A DNA stretch of 64,000 nt from contig CAMSZT010000001.1 of NCBI GenBank assembly GCA_947066815.1, positions 1 to 64,000 of the forward strand. Reading direction: 5' to 3'. The DNA is from an uncultured Lachnotalea sp. (lineage in GTDB: Bacteria; Bacillota; Clostridia; Lachnospirales; Lachnospiraceae). Below, one piece after another: positions 52,903-61,944 of the stretch (position 1 is its first letter; the number at the start of each line of letters is the position of its first letter). The translations under genes and the position numbers were made by a program. The notes beneath the pieces are model-generated. The model saw only the letters and a list, made by a program, of their open reading frames with translations, was not told the origin of the DNA and did not search any database.

Positions 52903-52934
52903 CGAGTAGGGGAGCGGTTCTTTTTCCCTACTCG
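52903..52934 (+). terminator. Terminator hairpin after the hemerythrin pair (GATCGAG repeat)
   Basis: CGAGTAGGG and CCCTACTCG form a nine-base-pair stem whose loop includes TTCTTTTT. It belongs to a repeat seen again at about 62357. A second hairpin, GCGCAGCCCGCAC/GTGCGGGCTTGCGC (52937-52987), follows. Confidence 0.65.
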
Positions 52935-52993
52935 CCGCGCAGCCCGCACGCCGCTCCTGCGGCATATTTTTCTGTGCGGGCTTGCGCATAAAA

Positions 52994-53024
52994 GGATGTA
53001 CAGACGCCAGGCGTTTACACATCC
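52994..53024 (-). terminator. Terminator of the pentapeptide-repeat gene
   Basis: GGATGTACAGACGC and GCGTTTACACATCC pair with three mismatches. The stop codon of the gene lies inside the stem and TTTTA follows on the minus strand. Confidence 0.65.
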
Positions 53025-53692
53025 TTCTTGATGATGATCCCCATCTTTTTCGCCAGTTCTGCCGCCTGGTAAAGGTCCACGATTACGCCGGAGAGCTCTC
53101 TGTTGTCGTCGGAGACCGTAATCCCCCCGATCTCGCTGTCCGAAAAGTCCATCCCCCTCAGAGAAGTCTTAAAAAAGCTGGCATTCTTAAGACTTGCCCC
53201 GCTCCAGAATATCTGTCTGCATCTGCAGGCAGTCAGGCCTCCGTTATTGAGCCTGGTACGTAAGATCTGCACATGCTCCAGGCGGGACGAATCAAAATTC
53301 GCATCGTCAAAATTGCATTCCTCCAGGGAAAGGTGTTTGACCACCATCCCGGTGAACTTTGCCCCAACTCCTTTGCAGGAATCAAAAACGATCCGCTCCA
53401 TATATCCCCCGTCGAGATCACAGCCGGAAAGGTCACAGTTCTCAAAGAGGACGTCCGTAAACTGCCCGTGAGAAAAAGAGCAGTTCCAGAAACGGCAGTT
53501 CCGGAATTTCACACCGGAAAACCGCATGTGGGAAAAATCTTCCCCCTCACAGGTGAGACCCGCAAACATCCTTGTCCGGATCCGCTCTTCCTCCTCCCGG
53601 CACCTCCGGAGAAATGCTTCATCTCCTAAAATAAAATCCGTTTCTTCCGCAAAGACCGGAGCAAGCGGCCTTTTCTTTTTTTCCTGATCCAT
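53015..53692 (-). CDS. Pentapeptide-repeat protein
   Basis: This 225-residue protein has a run of five-residue repeats (A/N/C-x-F/L pattern: FRNCRFWNCSFSHGQFTDVLFENCDLSGCDLDGG) over residues 45-185, which should form a right-handed beta-helix. An N-terminal helical cap and a short C-terminal VDLYQAAELAKKMGIIIK follow the usual layout of small Firmicute pentapeptide proteins. The function is unknown; some members mimic DNA and bind gyrase. The ATG at 53692 has AAGGAG upstream. Confidence 0.85.
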   Translation of the reverse strand: MDQEKKKRPLAPVFAEETDFILGDEAFLRRCREEEERIRTRMFAGLTCEGEDFSHMRFSGVKFRNCRFWNCSFSHGQFTDVLFENCDLSGCDLDGGYMERIVFDSCKGVGAKFTGMVVKHLSLEECNFDDANFDSSRLEHVQILRTRLNNGGLTACRCRQIFWSGASLKNASFFKTSLRGMDFSDSEIGGITVSDDNRELSGVIVDLYQAAELAKKMGIIIKKDV

Positions 53693-53733
53693 ATCAGATC
53701 TTCTCCTTCCGTGAAATGCATCACAAACACGAA

Positions 53734-53862
53734 TCATTCGCTCTGTTCTTTCTGCACAAATTCCTGATAATAACGCTCTGCCCTCTCCTCCTGTAATCCA
53801 AAATACCTTTGAAGTGCCAGGATCGTCTGCTCCCTCGGAACATTTAATTCTGAATTACTCAT
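53734..53862 (-). CDS. Small open frame after the nuclease remnant
   Basis: A 42-codon frame starts two bases after the nuclease remnant stop and encodes a helical peptide (REQTILALQRYFGLQEERAERYYQEFVQKEQSE). Short helical proteins often follow Rpn-type nuclease genes in Clostridia. The composition looks coding, but no strong ribosome site is present, so it may be part of the remnant. Confidence 0.35.
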   Translation of the reverse strand: MSNSELNVPREQTILALQRYFGLQEERAERYYQEFVQKEQSE

Positions 53863-53864
53863 TA

Positions 53865-54329
53865 TTAAAGCCTGTATCCCTCGTCTTCTCTGTCTCCATT
53901 ATACACCTTATTTCCCTGTCTGATAATCACCAATTTTATCAGATCAAAATCCTCTCTTGAAACGCTGCAATTCCCGATATTTTTTGTATTGGTCATTTCA
54001 TAAAAGGAAATGCTGTACTGTTCCGTCTTTGGTATGTTATCCCGACAGATCCAAATGCTGCAGCATTTTTCCAAAGTCCCATAATCTGTACTCTCCGTCA
54101 CGAGAGACAGCTGCGCGGACAAACTTCTTGCCAAGTAATACATCCCCCGTTTCTCGACAGGGTAACCAGGATGATAGTTTTTTTACAGCTCCAGATCCAT
54201 GTGAAGGTTGACCAATACGCCTTCCCTCGACAACTCTGGATTTTTAGCTTTGAATACAATATCCAAAAAGGATACTTTTTCATTCAGGGCACTAAATTCC
54301 GGATTGTCTCCCTGGATCTCCCTTGGGAT
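53865..54329 (-). pseudogene. Rpn/PD-(D/E)xK nuclease-family transposase remnant
   Basis: The frame reads DNPEFSALNEKVSFLDIVFKAK...VNLHMDLEL, then an in-frame TAA (54183-54185), then KNYHPGYPVEKRGMYYLARSLSAQL...SIWICRDNIPKTEQYSISFYEMTN. The YxPGYPxxKRGMYY block and SIWIC block are hallmarks of Rpn-type recombination-promoting nucleases. Gln in the family is replaced by the stop, and the N-terminal catalytic start is missing. The DNA is much more AT-rich than its neighbours. The 147 bases to rlmH hold nothing else recognisable. Confidence 0.8.
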
Positions 54330-54476
54330 TCTTTATAGATATCGCATGATCTGACCAGCACTCAGGCAGTGCCCGAATGAAGGCTGAGAAAATAAGAAAT
54401 GAAATAAGACTTTCTATGCCGATCATTATAAAACTTAAACGCTTAACTGTATATAAAAATATCTCCAAGGATCCTC

Positions 54477-54956
54477 TCACTTGTGATAGGGTTCCCCCGC
54501 CTGAATCTTAAAGCTCCGGTAAAGCTGCTCCAAAAGGATCACCCGCATCAACTGATGGGGAAAGGTCATTTTAGAAAAACTCAGGGCTTCATTGGCCCGT
54601 TTTAGCACATCCTCAGAGAGCCCCAGGGAGCCGCCGATCACAAAGGCGAGATGGCTTTCCCTGTATAGTGCCAGAGCAGAAAGATGCTCCGAAAGTTCTT
54701 CGGAGCTTAACATCTTTCCGTCTATGGCGAGGGCGATCACGTACATGCCATCCTTTACATGGGAGAGCAGCCGCTCCCCCTCCCTCTCTTTGATCTGCCG
54801 GACGGCCGCCTCCCCGGCCCCGTCCGGCGTCCTTTCATCCGGGACTTCGACGATCTCCAGCTTACAGTAGCGGGAGAGGCGCTTCGCGTACTCCCCGACG
54901 GCCTGCGTATAAAACTTTTCCTTTACCTTTCCCACCGCCAGAACCGTGATCCGCAT
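54477..54956 (-). CDS. rlmH: 23S rRNA pseudouridine-1915 N3-methyltransferase RlmH
   Basis: This 159-residue SPOUT-class methyltransferase has the standard length. It starts MRITVLAVGKVKEKF and has FVIGGSLGLSEDVLKRANEALSFSKMTFPHQLMRVILLEQLYRSFKIQAGEPYHK, the trefoil-knot SAM site and the conserved C-terminal HK. It acts on the assembled 70S ribosome. GGGGGAGAG precedes ATG 54956. It lies 45 bases after carB and may share its transcript. Confidence 0.96.
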   Translation of the reverse strand: MRITVLAVGKVKEKFYTQAVGEYAKRLSRYCKLEIVEVPDERTPDGAGEAAVRQIKEREGERLLSHVKDGMYVIALAIDGKMLSSEELSEHLSALALYRESHLAFVIGGSLGLSEDVLKRANEALSFSKMTFPHQLMRVILLEQLYRSFKIQAGEPYHK

Positions 54957-55001
54957 GCGCCCTCTCCCCCTCATTCCCCATATCCGCGTCCCGGAGCTAT
55001 C

Positions 55002-58000
55002 TCACTCCTTGTCCCTCACGCTTGCGTGAAGCTCCTGCAGGGACTTCACCTGGCCGTTCCCGTGCTCCTTCACGAAGCGGATGCCGCCGATCATCGCCTT
55101 GGCCGCCGCCATGGTCGTCGCATAGGGCACCTTCTTTTTGATAGCCGCCTTCCTTAAATAGCTGTCGTCCATCTTCCGCTCCTTCTCCACCGGAGTGTTG
55201 ACGATCACGTCGATCTTCCCGTTGGTGATCAGGTCGTACATGTTGGGACGGCCCTCCTGCAGCTTGTTGATCATTTCCGCCTCCAGCCCGTTTTCCCTGA
55301 GAAGCTTGCAGGTATTCCTGGAGGCGATGATCTTGAAGCCGACGGCGGCAAATTCCCTCGCCACCTCCACGGCCTCCGGCTTGTCCTTGTCGCTGACGCT
55401 GATCAGGACGGTCCCCTCCAGGGGAAGCCTGGTCTGGGACGCCTCCTGGGTCTTGTAGAAGGCCTCGCCCCAGGACTCGGAAAGCCCCAGGACCTCGCCG
55501 GTGGAGCGCATCTCCGGCCCCAGGACCGGGTCCACCTCCTGGAACATATTGAAGGGGAACACAGCCTCCTTCACGCCGTAATAGGGGATCTCCTGCTCCT
55601 TAAGGGCCGGCACCGGCGAAGGCCGGCCGGTCAGCTCCCCGGTCACGATGTCGATGGCTAAAGGCACCATGCGGATATTGCAGACCTTTGACACCAGGGG
55701 CACCGTCCGGGAGGCCCTGGGATTGGCCTCCAGCACGTAGACCCTGCCGTTCTCGATGGCGTACTGCATGTTCATCAATCCCCGGACGTGCATCTCCTCC
55801 GCGATCTTCCTCGTATATTCCTTGATGGTCTTCACATTCTCCTCCGACAGATGCCTGGAAGGGATGATGCAGGCCGAATCGCCGGAGTGGACGCCGGCCA
55901 GCTCGATGTGCTCCATGACCGCCGGCACGAAGGCGTGGGTGCCGTCGCTGATGGCGTCCGCCTCGCACTCGGTGGCGTGGACCAGGAACCGGTCGATGAG
56001 GATGGGACGGTCCGGCGTCACGCCCACGGCCGCCTCCATGTAGCCCGTCATGCTCTCCGCGTCGTAGACCACCTCCATACCCCGGCCGCCCAGCACGTAG
56101 GAGGGACGGACCATCACCGGATAGCCGATCCGGTCCGCGATCTCCAGGGCCTCCTCCACGTTAACCGCCATGCCCGCCTCCGGCATGGGGATCTCCAGCT
56201 TGTCCATCATGGCCCGGAACTGATCCCGGTCCTCGGCCAGATCGATGACCGCCGGGGCCGTCCCCAGGATCTTCACGCCGTTCTTCTCCAGATCCGCCGC
56301 CAGATTGAGGGGCGTCTGTCCGCCGAACTGGGCGATGACGCCCACCGGCTGTTCCTTCTTATAGATACTCAGCACGTCCTCCAGGGTCAGCGGCTCAAAA
56401 TACAGCTTGTCGGAGGTGTCGTAATCCGTGGAGACCGTCTCCGGGTTGCAGTTGACGATGATGGTCTCAAAGCCCAGCTTTTTAAGGGCCATGGACGCGT
56501 GGACGCAGCAGTAGTCGAACTCAATACCCTGCCCGATCCGGTTGGGGCCGCCGCCCAGGATCATGACCTTGGGCTTATCACTACGGATGGGGTTCTTATC
56601 CTCTCCATTATAGGTGGAGTAATAGTAGGCGCTGTCCTCGGTGCCGCTCACGTGGACGCCCTCCCAGTTTTCTTCCACTCCCAGGGATATCCGCCGCTCC
56701 CTGACGTCCGCCTCCGAGACGCCCAGGATCTGGCTCAGGTACTTATCGGAAAACCCGTCCCTCTTCGCCCGGATCAGCGCCTCATCCGAGGGCAGGCCGC
56801 CCCTGCACGCGAGCAGCTCCTCCTCTTCCTCCACCAGCTCCTTCATCTGCTCGATGAAATAATGCTTCACCTTCGTGATCTCATGGAGCTCCTCGACCGC
56901 GGCCCCTTTTCGTAACGCCTCGTACATGGCGAAATACCGCTCGCTGGAGGGCGTCGCAAGGAGCCGCAAAAGCTCGTCCTTCGTCCTCTTGTCAAAATCC
57001 CTGCAGTGGCCCAGCCCGTACCGGCCCGTCTCCAAACTGCGGATGGCCTTCTGGAAGGCCTCCTTGTAGGTCTTTCCGATGCTCATGACCTCGCCCACGG
57101 CGCGCATCTGCGTTCCCAGTTTATCCTCCACGCCCTTGAATTTCTCAAAGGCCCAGCGGGCGAACTTGAGCACGATGTAATCCCCGTCCGGAACGTATTT
57201 GTCCAGAGTCCCGTACTTGCCGCAGGGAATGTCCGCCAGGGTCAGTCCCGTCGCCAGCATGGCCGACACGAAGGCGATGGGGAAGCCGGTGGCCTTGGAG
57301 GCCAGCGCCGAAGATCTGGACGTCCTGGGATTGATCTCGATGATGATGTCCCGGTCCGTCTTCGGGTCATGGGCCCACTGGACGTTGGTCCCGCCGATGA
57401 CTTCGATGGACTCCACGATCCGGTAGGATTTCTCCTGGAGCCGCCGCTGCACCTCCTCCGAAATGGTCAGCATGGGGGCGGCGCAGAAGGAATCCCCCGT
57501 GTGGATGCCCAGAGGGTCGATGTTCTCGATGAAGCAGACGGTGATCATGTTGTTATCCGCATCCCGGACCACCTCCAGCTCCAGCTCCTCCCAGCCCAAA
57601 ATGGATTCTTCCACCAGGACCTGTCCCACCAGGCTGGCCTGCAGACCCCTGGCACAGACCGTCTTTAACTCCTCCACGTTGTAGACCAGGCCGCCTCCGG
57701 CGCCGCCCATGGTGTAGGCCGGCCGGAGCACCACGGGATAGCCCAGCTTATCGGCGATGTCCAGGGCCTCGTCCACCGAGTAGGCCACCTCGCTCCTCGC
57801 CATCTCGATACCCAGCTTCTCCATGGCATGCTTGAACTCGATCCGGTCCTCGCCCCGCTCGATGGCATCCACCTGGACGCCGATCACCTTCACGTTGTAC
57901 CGGTCCAGAACGCCGGCCTTAAAAAGCTCCGAGCAGAGATTCAAGCCCGACTGGCCTCCCAGGTTGGGAAGCAGCGCGTCCGGCCTCTCTTTGGCGATGA

Positions 58001-58229
58001 TCTGCTCCAGCCGTTCCACGTTGAGCGGCTCGATATATGTGACATCCGCGATCTCCGGGTCCGTCATGATCGTGGCCGGATTGGAATTCACCAGCACAAT
58101 CTCATAGCCCAGCTTCCGGAGCGCCTTGCAGGCCTGCGTGCCCGAATAGTCAAATTCACAGGCTTGGCCGATGATGATGGGACCGGAACCGATGATCAAT
58201 ACCTTGTGGATATCTTTTCTCTGAGACAT
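55002..58229 (-). CDS. carB: Carbamoyl-phosphate synthase large subunit
   Basis: CarB makes carbamoyl phosphate for arginine and pyrimidine synthesis. The 1075-residue protein has the two tandem ATP-grasp halves (GSGPIIIGQACEFDYSG and GGGPNRIGQGIEFDYC) and the C-terminal allosteric domain (ISVSDKDKPEAVEVAREFAAVGFKI). CAGGGGG precedes ATG 58229. The glutaminase subunit gene carA is not next to it or anywhere in the window, so the subunits are encoded apart. It has its own promoter. Confidence 0.96.
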   Translation of the reverse strand: MSQRKDIHKVLIIGSGPIIIGQACEFDYSGTQACKALRKLGYEIVLVNSNPATIMTDPEIADVTYIEPLNVERLEQIIAKERPDALLPNLGGQSGLNLCSELFKAGVLDRYNVKVIGVQVDAIERGEDRIEFKHAMEKLGIEMARSEVAYSVDEALDIADKLGYPVVLRPAYTMGGAGGGLVYNVEELKTVCARGLQASLVGQVLVEESILGWEELELEVVRDADNNMITVCFIENIDPLGIHTGDSFCAAPMLTISEEVQRRLQEKSYRIVESIEVIGGTNVQWAHDPKTDRDIIIEINPRTSRSSALASKATGFPIAFVSAMLATGLTLADIPCGKYGTLDKYVPDGDYIVLKFARWAFEKFKGVEDKLGTQMRAVGEVMSIGKTYKEAFQKAIRSLETGRYGLGHCRDFDKRTKDELLRLLATPSSERYFAMYEALRKGAAVEELHEITKVKHYFIEQMKELVEEEEELLACRGGLPSDEALIRAKRDGFSDKYLSQILGVSEADVRERRISLGVEENWEGVHVSGTEDSAYYYSTYNGEDKNPIRSDKPKVMILGGGPNRIGQGIEFDYCCVHASMALKKLGFETIIVNCNPETVSTDYDTSDKLYFEPLTLEDVLSIYKKEQPVGVIAQFGGQTPLNLAADLEKNGVKILGTAPAVIDLAEDRDQFRAMMDKLEIPMPEAGMAVNVEEALEIADRIGYPVMVRPSYVLGGRGMEVVYDAESMTGYMEAAVGVTPDRPILIDRFLVHATECEADAISDGTHAFVPAVMEHIELAGVHSGDSACIIPSRHLSEENVKTIKEYTRKIAEEMHVRGLMNMQYAIENGRVYVLEANPRASRTVPLVSKVCNIRMVPLAIDIVTGELTGRPSPVPALKEQEIPYYGVKEAVFPFNMFQEVDPVLGPEMRSTGEVLGLSESWGEAFYKTQEASQTRLPLEGTVLISVSDKDKPEAVEVAREFAAVGFKIIASRNTCKLLRENGLEAEMINKLQEGRPNMYDLITNGKIDVIVNTPVEKERKMDDSYLRKAAIKKKVPYATTMAAAKAMIGGIRFVKEHGNGQVKSLQELHASVRDKE

Positions 58230-58281
58230 AGCTTTCCCCCTGTTTTTTCCTGTCGTCGTCTTTTCTATTTTTGCCCCTACC

Positions 58282-58310
58282 ATTATACATAAAACCGACA
58301 GAGGGCGCAA
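58282..58310 (-). promoter_or_regulatory. Sigma-A promoter of carB
   Basis: Minus-strand -35 TTGCGC (58305-58310), 17-base spacer and perfect -10 TATAAT (58282-58287), giving a leader of about 45 bases. No pyrimidine attenuator is obvious. Confidence 0.75.
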
Positions 58311-58389
58311 GGAAAAAATGGAGGCCAGGAAAAGCTTTACACCTTTCATAGATATCGACCGCATCAAAGAATAACTGCCCAAACCGGCC

Positions 58390-58433
58390 AAAAGGACTGC
58401 CCGTCGATCCCATAAAACCGACGGACAGTCCTT
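58390..58433 (-). terminator. Terminator of the dha operon
   Basis: AAAGGACTG-CCCGTCG and CGACGG-ACAGTCCTTT form a long, slightly mismatched stem between the regulator gene stop and carB. Read on the minus strand it ends in CCTTTTGG; the plus side is also T-rich. Confidence 0.7.
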
Positions 58434-58466
58434 TCTTTATTGATGTGTCCTTTTTCTGCAGGTTCT

Positions 58467-60200
58467 TTATGTCTTATCCTGTTTCTTTTTCCTCCTGCCG
58501 TAATCCAGCCCGTATTCCGCCATCTTCCGGTACAAAGTGGCTCTCCCGATCCCGAGAAGCTTTGCGATCTCTACCTTGCTGTACCCCGCCTTCAAAAGCC
58601 CGGCGATCCTCTCCCGCTCCAGGTCGGAGATGGCCGAAACCCCCTCCTCCTTAAAACGCCGGATCCCCATGGCGGCCAGGTCCTTGTCCGTGACGGTCCC
58701 CTCGCTGCTCCGGACAATCTTTTCCAGGATCTTATCCACCTCGTTGGGATCATCTCCCCAGTCTTTATTCAACAGCCACTGCCTGGCAGACTTGCTCAAA
58801 GCCATCTGATCGTTTTCATACCTGGAGCGGTAGAAGGCCGTCCCCAGATCCAGCGCCGCTGCCAGCCTTGCCCTGTCCCCGTAAAATGAATCCAGGGAGA
58901 TCCTGTTTTTTTCCAGATGATAATACAGTTTTTCCAGAAAAAGCCCTTTCTCCGACAGGGCCTTTAAATCCTTTGTGGTCGTAAAGATCAGGCGCACGCC
59001 GTTCCCGTTCCTCTCTACGTCGGCGCCCCCCGTCCTCATAAACTCCAGCAGGCGCTCCTGAAGATAAAAGGGAAGATTATCCACGTCATAAAAAACCAGT
59101 GTTCCTCCCCAGGCTCTCTGAAGCTCCCCAAAGCTGCTGAACAGAAACTGCTCAAAGAATTCCCGGTAAAGGTTGTTGCAGTAGACAGGCACGATCCCCA
59201 TGCCGCTCCTGTCCGAGTAATTGCAGATCGCCTTGGCCGCCATCTCATTGACGCACTGCTCCGGCCCGCAGATCAGGACCGGGAGAAGCGTAGCCGCCAG
59301 CGCTTTGGCACGGTCCGCCGTCTCCTCCGTGAGAAGCCACCCCCGGCACCACTCCAGAGTGACCAGAGAGCCGCTTCCCGCCTGGTTGGCAGCCGCCCAT
59401 ATGTGATCCATCGGCCGGAAACAGAAAACGCACCGTTTCTCCCCTCCGGGGATCATAAGCTCCCTGCAGGACAGGAAGCCGTAAAAGGAGTGTTCTCCGC
59501 GTTCCAGGGAAATCTTCAGGTTCTGAAAAGCCGCTTTCCTTCGGAAGAAATCCCGGAGCATCCGGTGAGGAAGCAGCATCTGCAGATTTTCCCCCAAAAT
59601 ATTTCCCTCCAGCCCGAACATGGCGGAAAATGCCCAGTTGCAGGAACGGATCTCCCCCGCCATATCCGTACAGACCACTCCGTCCTCCACGCATTCCAGC
59701 ACGAGTTCCCGTTCTCTGCTCTCCCTCTCTGCCTTTGCAAGCGCCTCCTGCTCCCCGACCCGCTCCGACAAAAGCTCCGCCATGCGCGCCACAAAATCCG
59801 CAGCCTCCTCCATGTCCCGGAATATACCGAAGGTCCGGTGCCTGGGGAACAGGAGGGCGATCACACCGATGACACGCCCCTCATGGCTGATCGGAACACC
59901 TGCCATCCCGCAGATCTGACATTCTCCATAGGAAGGGCAGGCCCTGCAGATCTCCGACCACCGTCTGTCCTCCACCACGATCCGCTTCTGCCTCGCCAGT
60001 ACCTGTCCGATCACGGTATCCAGCCCGATAGACGCAGAAAGGCGGTAGTATAAAACGGCCTCCCCCGCCACGCTCAGATTGTTGTCCACGATACGCACGT
60101 CTGCGTCCACCGCTTTTGCGATCACCTCCGCAAACTGCTTCACCGGTTCCGGGATCGTCTTCAGAAGCGTCTGATTGATCATCAGGGGATTCTCTGCCAT
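58467..60200 (-). CDS. DhaR/AcoR-like regulator with degenerate AAA+ domain
   Basis: This 577-residue protein has an N-terminal GAF-type domain with a CxxC/CxIC cluster (ICRACPSYGECQICGMAGVP, residues 84-103), a PAS domain (about 165-270), a sigma-54-activator-like AAA+ region (300-480) and a C-terminal Fis-type helix-turn-helix (VEIAKLLGIGRATLYRKMAEYGL). In the AAA+ region Walker A is eroded (LICGPEQCVNEM instead of GxxGxGKE), Walker B reads LVFYDVD, and no GAFTGA loop is present. It probably regulates the dha genes it follows, without remodelling sigma-54. Confidence 0.85.
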   Translation of the reverse strand: MAENPLMINQTLLKTIPEPVKQFAEVIAKAVDADVRIVDNNLSVAGEAVLYYRLSASIGLDTVIGQVLARQKRIVVEDRRWSEICRACPSYGECQICGMAGVPISHEGRVIGVIALLFPRHRTFGIFRDMEEAADFVARMAELLSERVGEQEALAKAERESRERELVLECVEDGVVCTDMAGEIRSCNWAFSAMFGLEGNILGENLQMLLPHRMLRDFFRRKAAFQNLKISLERGEHSFYGFLSCRELMIPGGEKRCVFCFRPMDHIWAAANQAGSGSLVTLEWCRGWLLTEETADRAKALAATLLPVLICGPEQCVNEMAAKAICNYSDRSGMGIVPVYCNNLYREFFEQFLFSSFGELQRAWGGTLVFYDVDNLPFYLQERLLEFMRTGGADVERNGNGVRLIFTTTKDLKALSEKGLFLEKLYYHLEKNRISLDSFYGDRARLAAALDLGTAFYRSRYENDQMALSKSARQWLLNKDWGDDPNEVDKILEKIVRSSEGTVTDKDLAAMGIRRFKEEGVSAISDLERERIAGLLKAGYSKVEIAKLLGIGRATLYRKMAEYGLDYGRRKKKQDKT

Positions 60201-60243
60201 TTTATACGCCCGCCTTTGTCATTCATGCCTGTCCCCGCAGGAT

Positions 60244-60888
60244 CTACAGCCTGGAAAGGGCATAGTCCGCCAGGATCTCGATCTGGTACGACATGGTAAC
60301 TGCGCCGGGATCCAGATGTCCCACGCCTTTATCTGTCTGATAAGTAGCACGGCCTCTCACCGCTTCCATGCCCTTGGTGCTCTCCGCGCCGTCCAGAGCC
60401 GCCTGCTTCACCTTCCCAAGCGTCTCCTCCTCGGAAAGCCCTTCCGCCAGGCACGCCTTATAGCATTCCACTGCCGGATGAAGGCTGTCGATCATGGTCT
60501 TCCATCCGGGCTGGGCATTCCCCCTGGACATGATCGCATCCAGCATGGCGGAAAGCACGCTGCAGAGCTCCTCGTTGCCGATGGTCTCTTTATCCTTCAG
60601 CGTCTTGGCCGCCGCCAGATAGGCGCTGCCGTAAAGGACGCCGGAGGAACCGCCGATCACGGACATCATGGTCTTCCCGATCTGCTTGAACTGCTCAAAC
60701 AGGGTCATCTCCGCCAGAGATGCGGAAATCTCGTTGAGCTTCCCAAACCCGCTGTCAATGTTTGCCCAATGGTCGCCGTCGCCGGTGGCGGCATCCAGCT
60801 CCGTGATATAGTCCCCGCTGGCATGGATCTTCTGATACGCCAGCTTGATATACTCCACATAGTCTTTGCTTGTCAACTGAAATCCCAT
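60244..60888 (-). CDS. dhaL: Dihydroxyacetone kinase subunit DhaL
   Basis: DhaL is the ADP-binding helical subunit of the PEP-dependent dihydroxyacetone kinase. The 214-residue protein has LDAATGDGDHWAN (metal/ADP site, residues 28-40), GGSSGVLYGSA and DKGVGHLDPGAV as in the family. It lies 44 bases after dhaK. GGAAGGAA precedes the ATG. Confidence 0.95.
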   Translation of the reverse strand: MGFQLTSKDYVEYIKLAYQKIHASGDYITELDAATGDGDHWANIDSGFGKLNEISASLAEMTLFEQFKQIGKTMMSVIGGSSGVLYGSAYLAAAKTLKDKETIGNEELCSVLSAMLDAIMSRGNAQPGWKTMIDSLHPAVECYKACLAEGLSEEETLGKVKQAALDGAESTKGMEAVRGRATYQTDKGVGHLDPGAVTMSYQIEILADYALSRL

Positions 60889-60932
60889 AATGATTCCTTC
60901 CTTTCTTCATGAAATGTGTGTAGCCCGCCGGA

Positions 60933-61931
60933 TCAGACCCGGAACGCGGGCGCCTCGCTGGGAGCGTCCAGAAGCTCCTTCAGTTCGTCGTCCAGCTTCA
61001 TGAGCGTCAGGGAACAGCCGGCCATCTCAAGGGCCGTCATGTAATTGCCGACAAAAGTCTTATAGACCTTGACGCCTTTCTCCGCCAGATACGCCTGCAC
61101 GTCGCCGTTGAGGATGTAAAGCTCCATCAGGGGAGTGGCGCCCAGTCCGTTTACCATCAGGGCAAACTCGCCGCCCTCCGTCTCGATGCCGGAAGCTTTA
61201 TAGTCCTCCAGGATCTTGTCCAGAAGGATCTTCGCAAGTTCTTTGGATTCCTTCACCTCCGATTTGCTGATACCGGGCTCGCCATGGATGCCCATGCCGA
61301 TCTCGATCTCATTCTCTTCCAGGACAAATCCGGGCTTTCCAACCGCGGGAATGGTGCATGCGCTCATGGACATGCCCATGCTCCTTAAATTTTTAATGGC
61401 TTTCTCCGCCGCCGCCTTCACCTCGGCAAGAGAAGCTCCGGCCTCCGCCTTGGCTCCTGCGATCTTATGGACGAAGACCGTGCCGGCGATCCCCCTGCGG
61501 CCGGTAGAATAGGTGCTGTCCTCCACAGCCACGTCGTCTTTCACGATCACGTAATCCACTTCGATGTCGTCCAGCTCGGCCATGTCCGCAGCCATGGTGA
61601 AATTCATATAGTCGCCGGAATAATTCTTGATCACGAGGAGCACGCCCTTGCCGCCGTTTGCCTGGTTGATCCCCTCCTGGATCCGCTCCGGGTCGGGAGA
61701 AGAAAACACGTTTCCGGCCACAGCCGCATCCAGCATGCCCTTCCCCACATAACCTGCATGAGCGGGCTCATGGCCGCTCCCGCCGCCGGACACGATACCT
61801 ACCTTCTTGCTCTTCTCCTTCCGCGAGATGACCCCCAGTCCCTCGCTGTGGATGACCGCCGGATTGGCCATGGCCAGTCCATGCAGCATCTCCTCCACTA
61901 CATTTTCCGGTTTGTTGATGATCTTCTTCAT
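60933..61931 (-). CDS. dhaK: Dihydroxyacetone kinase subunit DhaK
   Basis: DhaK binds dihydroxyacetone covalently through a hemiaminal to a His and receives phosphate from DhaL. The 332-residue protein has GGGSGHEPAHAGYVGKGMLDAAVAG, IKNYSGDYMNF and the substrate His in MGIHGEPG near residue 218. It is the first gene of a dhaK-dhaL-regulator operon. The usual third subunit, DhaM, is absent from the window. Its leader carries three 52-base tandem repeats and a palindromic operator. Confidence 0.96.
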   Translation of the reverse strand: MKKIINKPENVVEEMLHGLAMANPAVIHSEGLGVISRKEKSKKVGIVSGGGSGHEPAHAGYVGKGMLDAAVAGNVFSSPDPERIQEGINQANGGKGVLLVIKNYSGDYMNFTMAADMAELDDIEVDYVIVKDDVAVEDSTYSTGRRGIAGTVFVHKIAGAKAEAGASLAEVKAAAEKAIKNLRSMGMSMSACTIPAVGKPGFVLEENEIEIGMGIHGEPGISKSEVKESKELAKILLDKILEDYKASGIETEGGEFALMVNGLGATPLMELYILNGDVQAYLAEKGVKVYKTFVGNYMTALEMAGCSLTLMKLDDELKELLDAPSEAPAFRV

Positions 61932-61944
61932 AGTTTTGCTTTCC

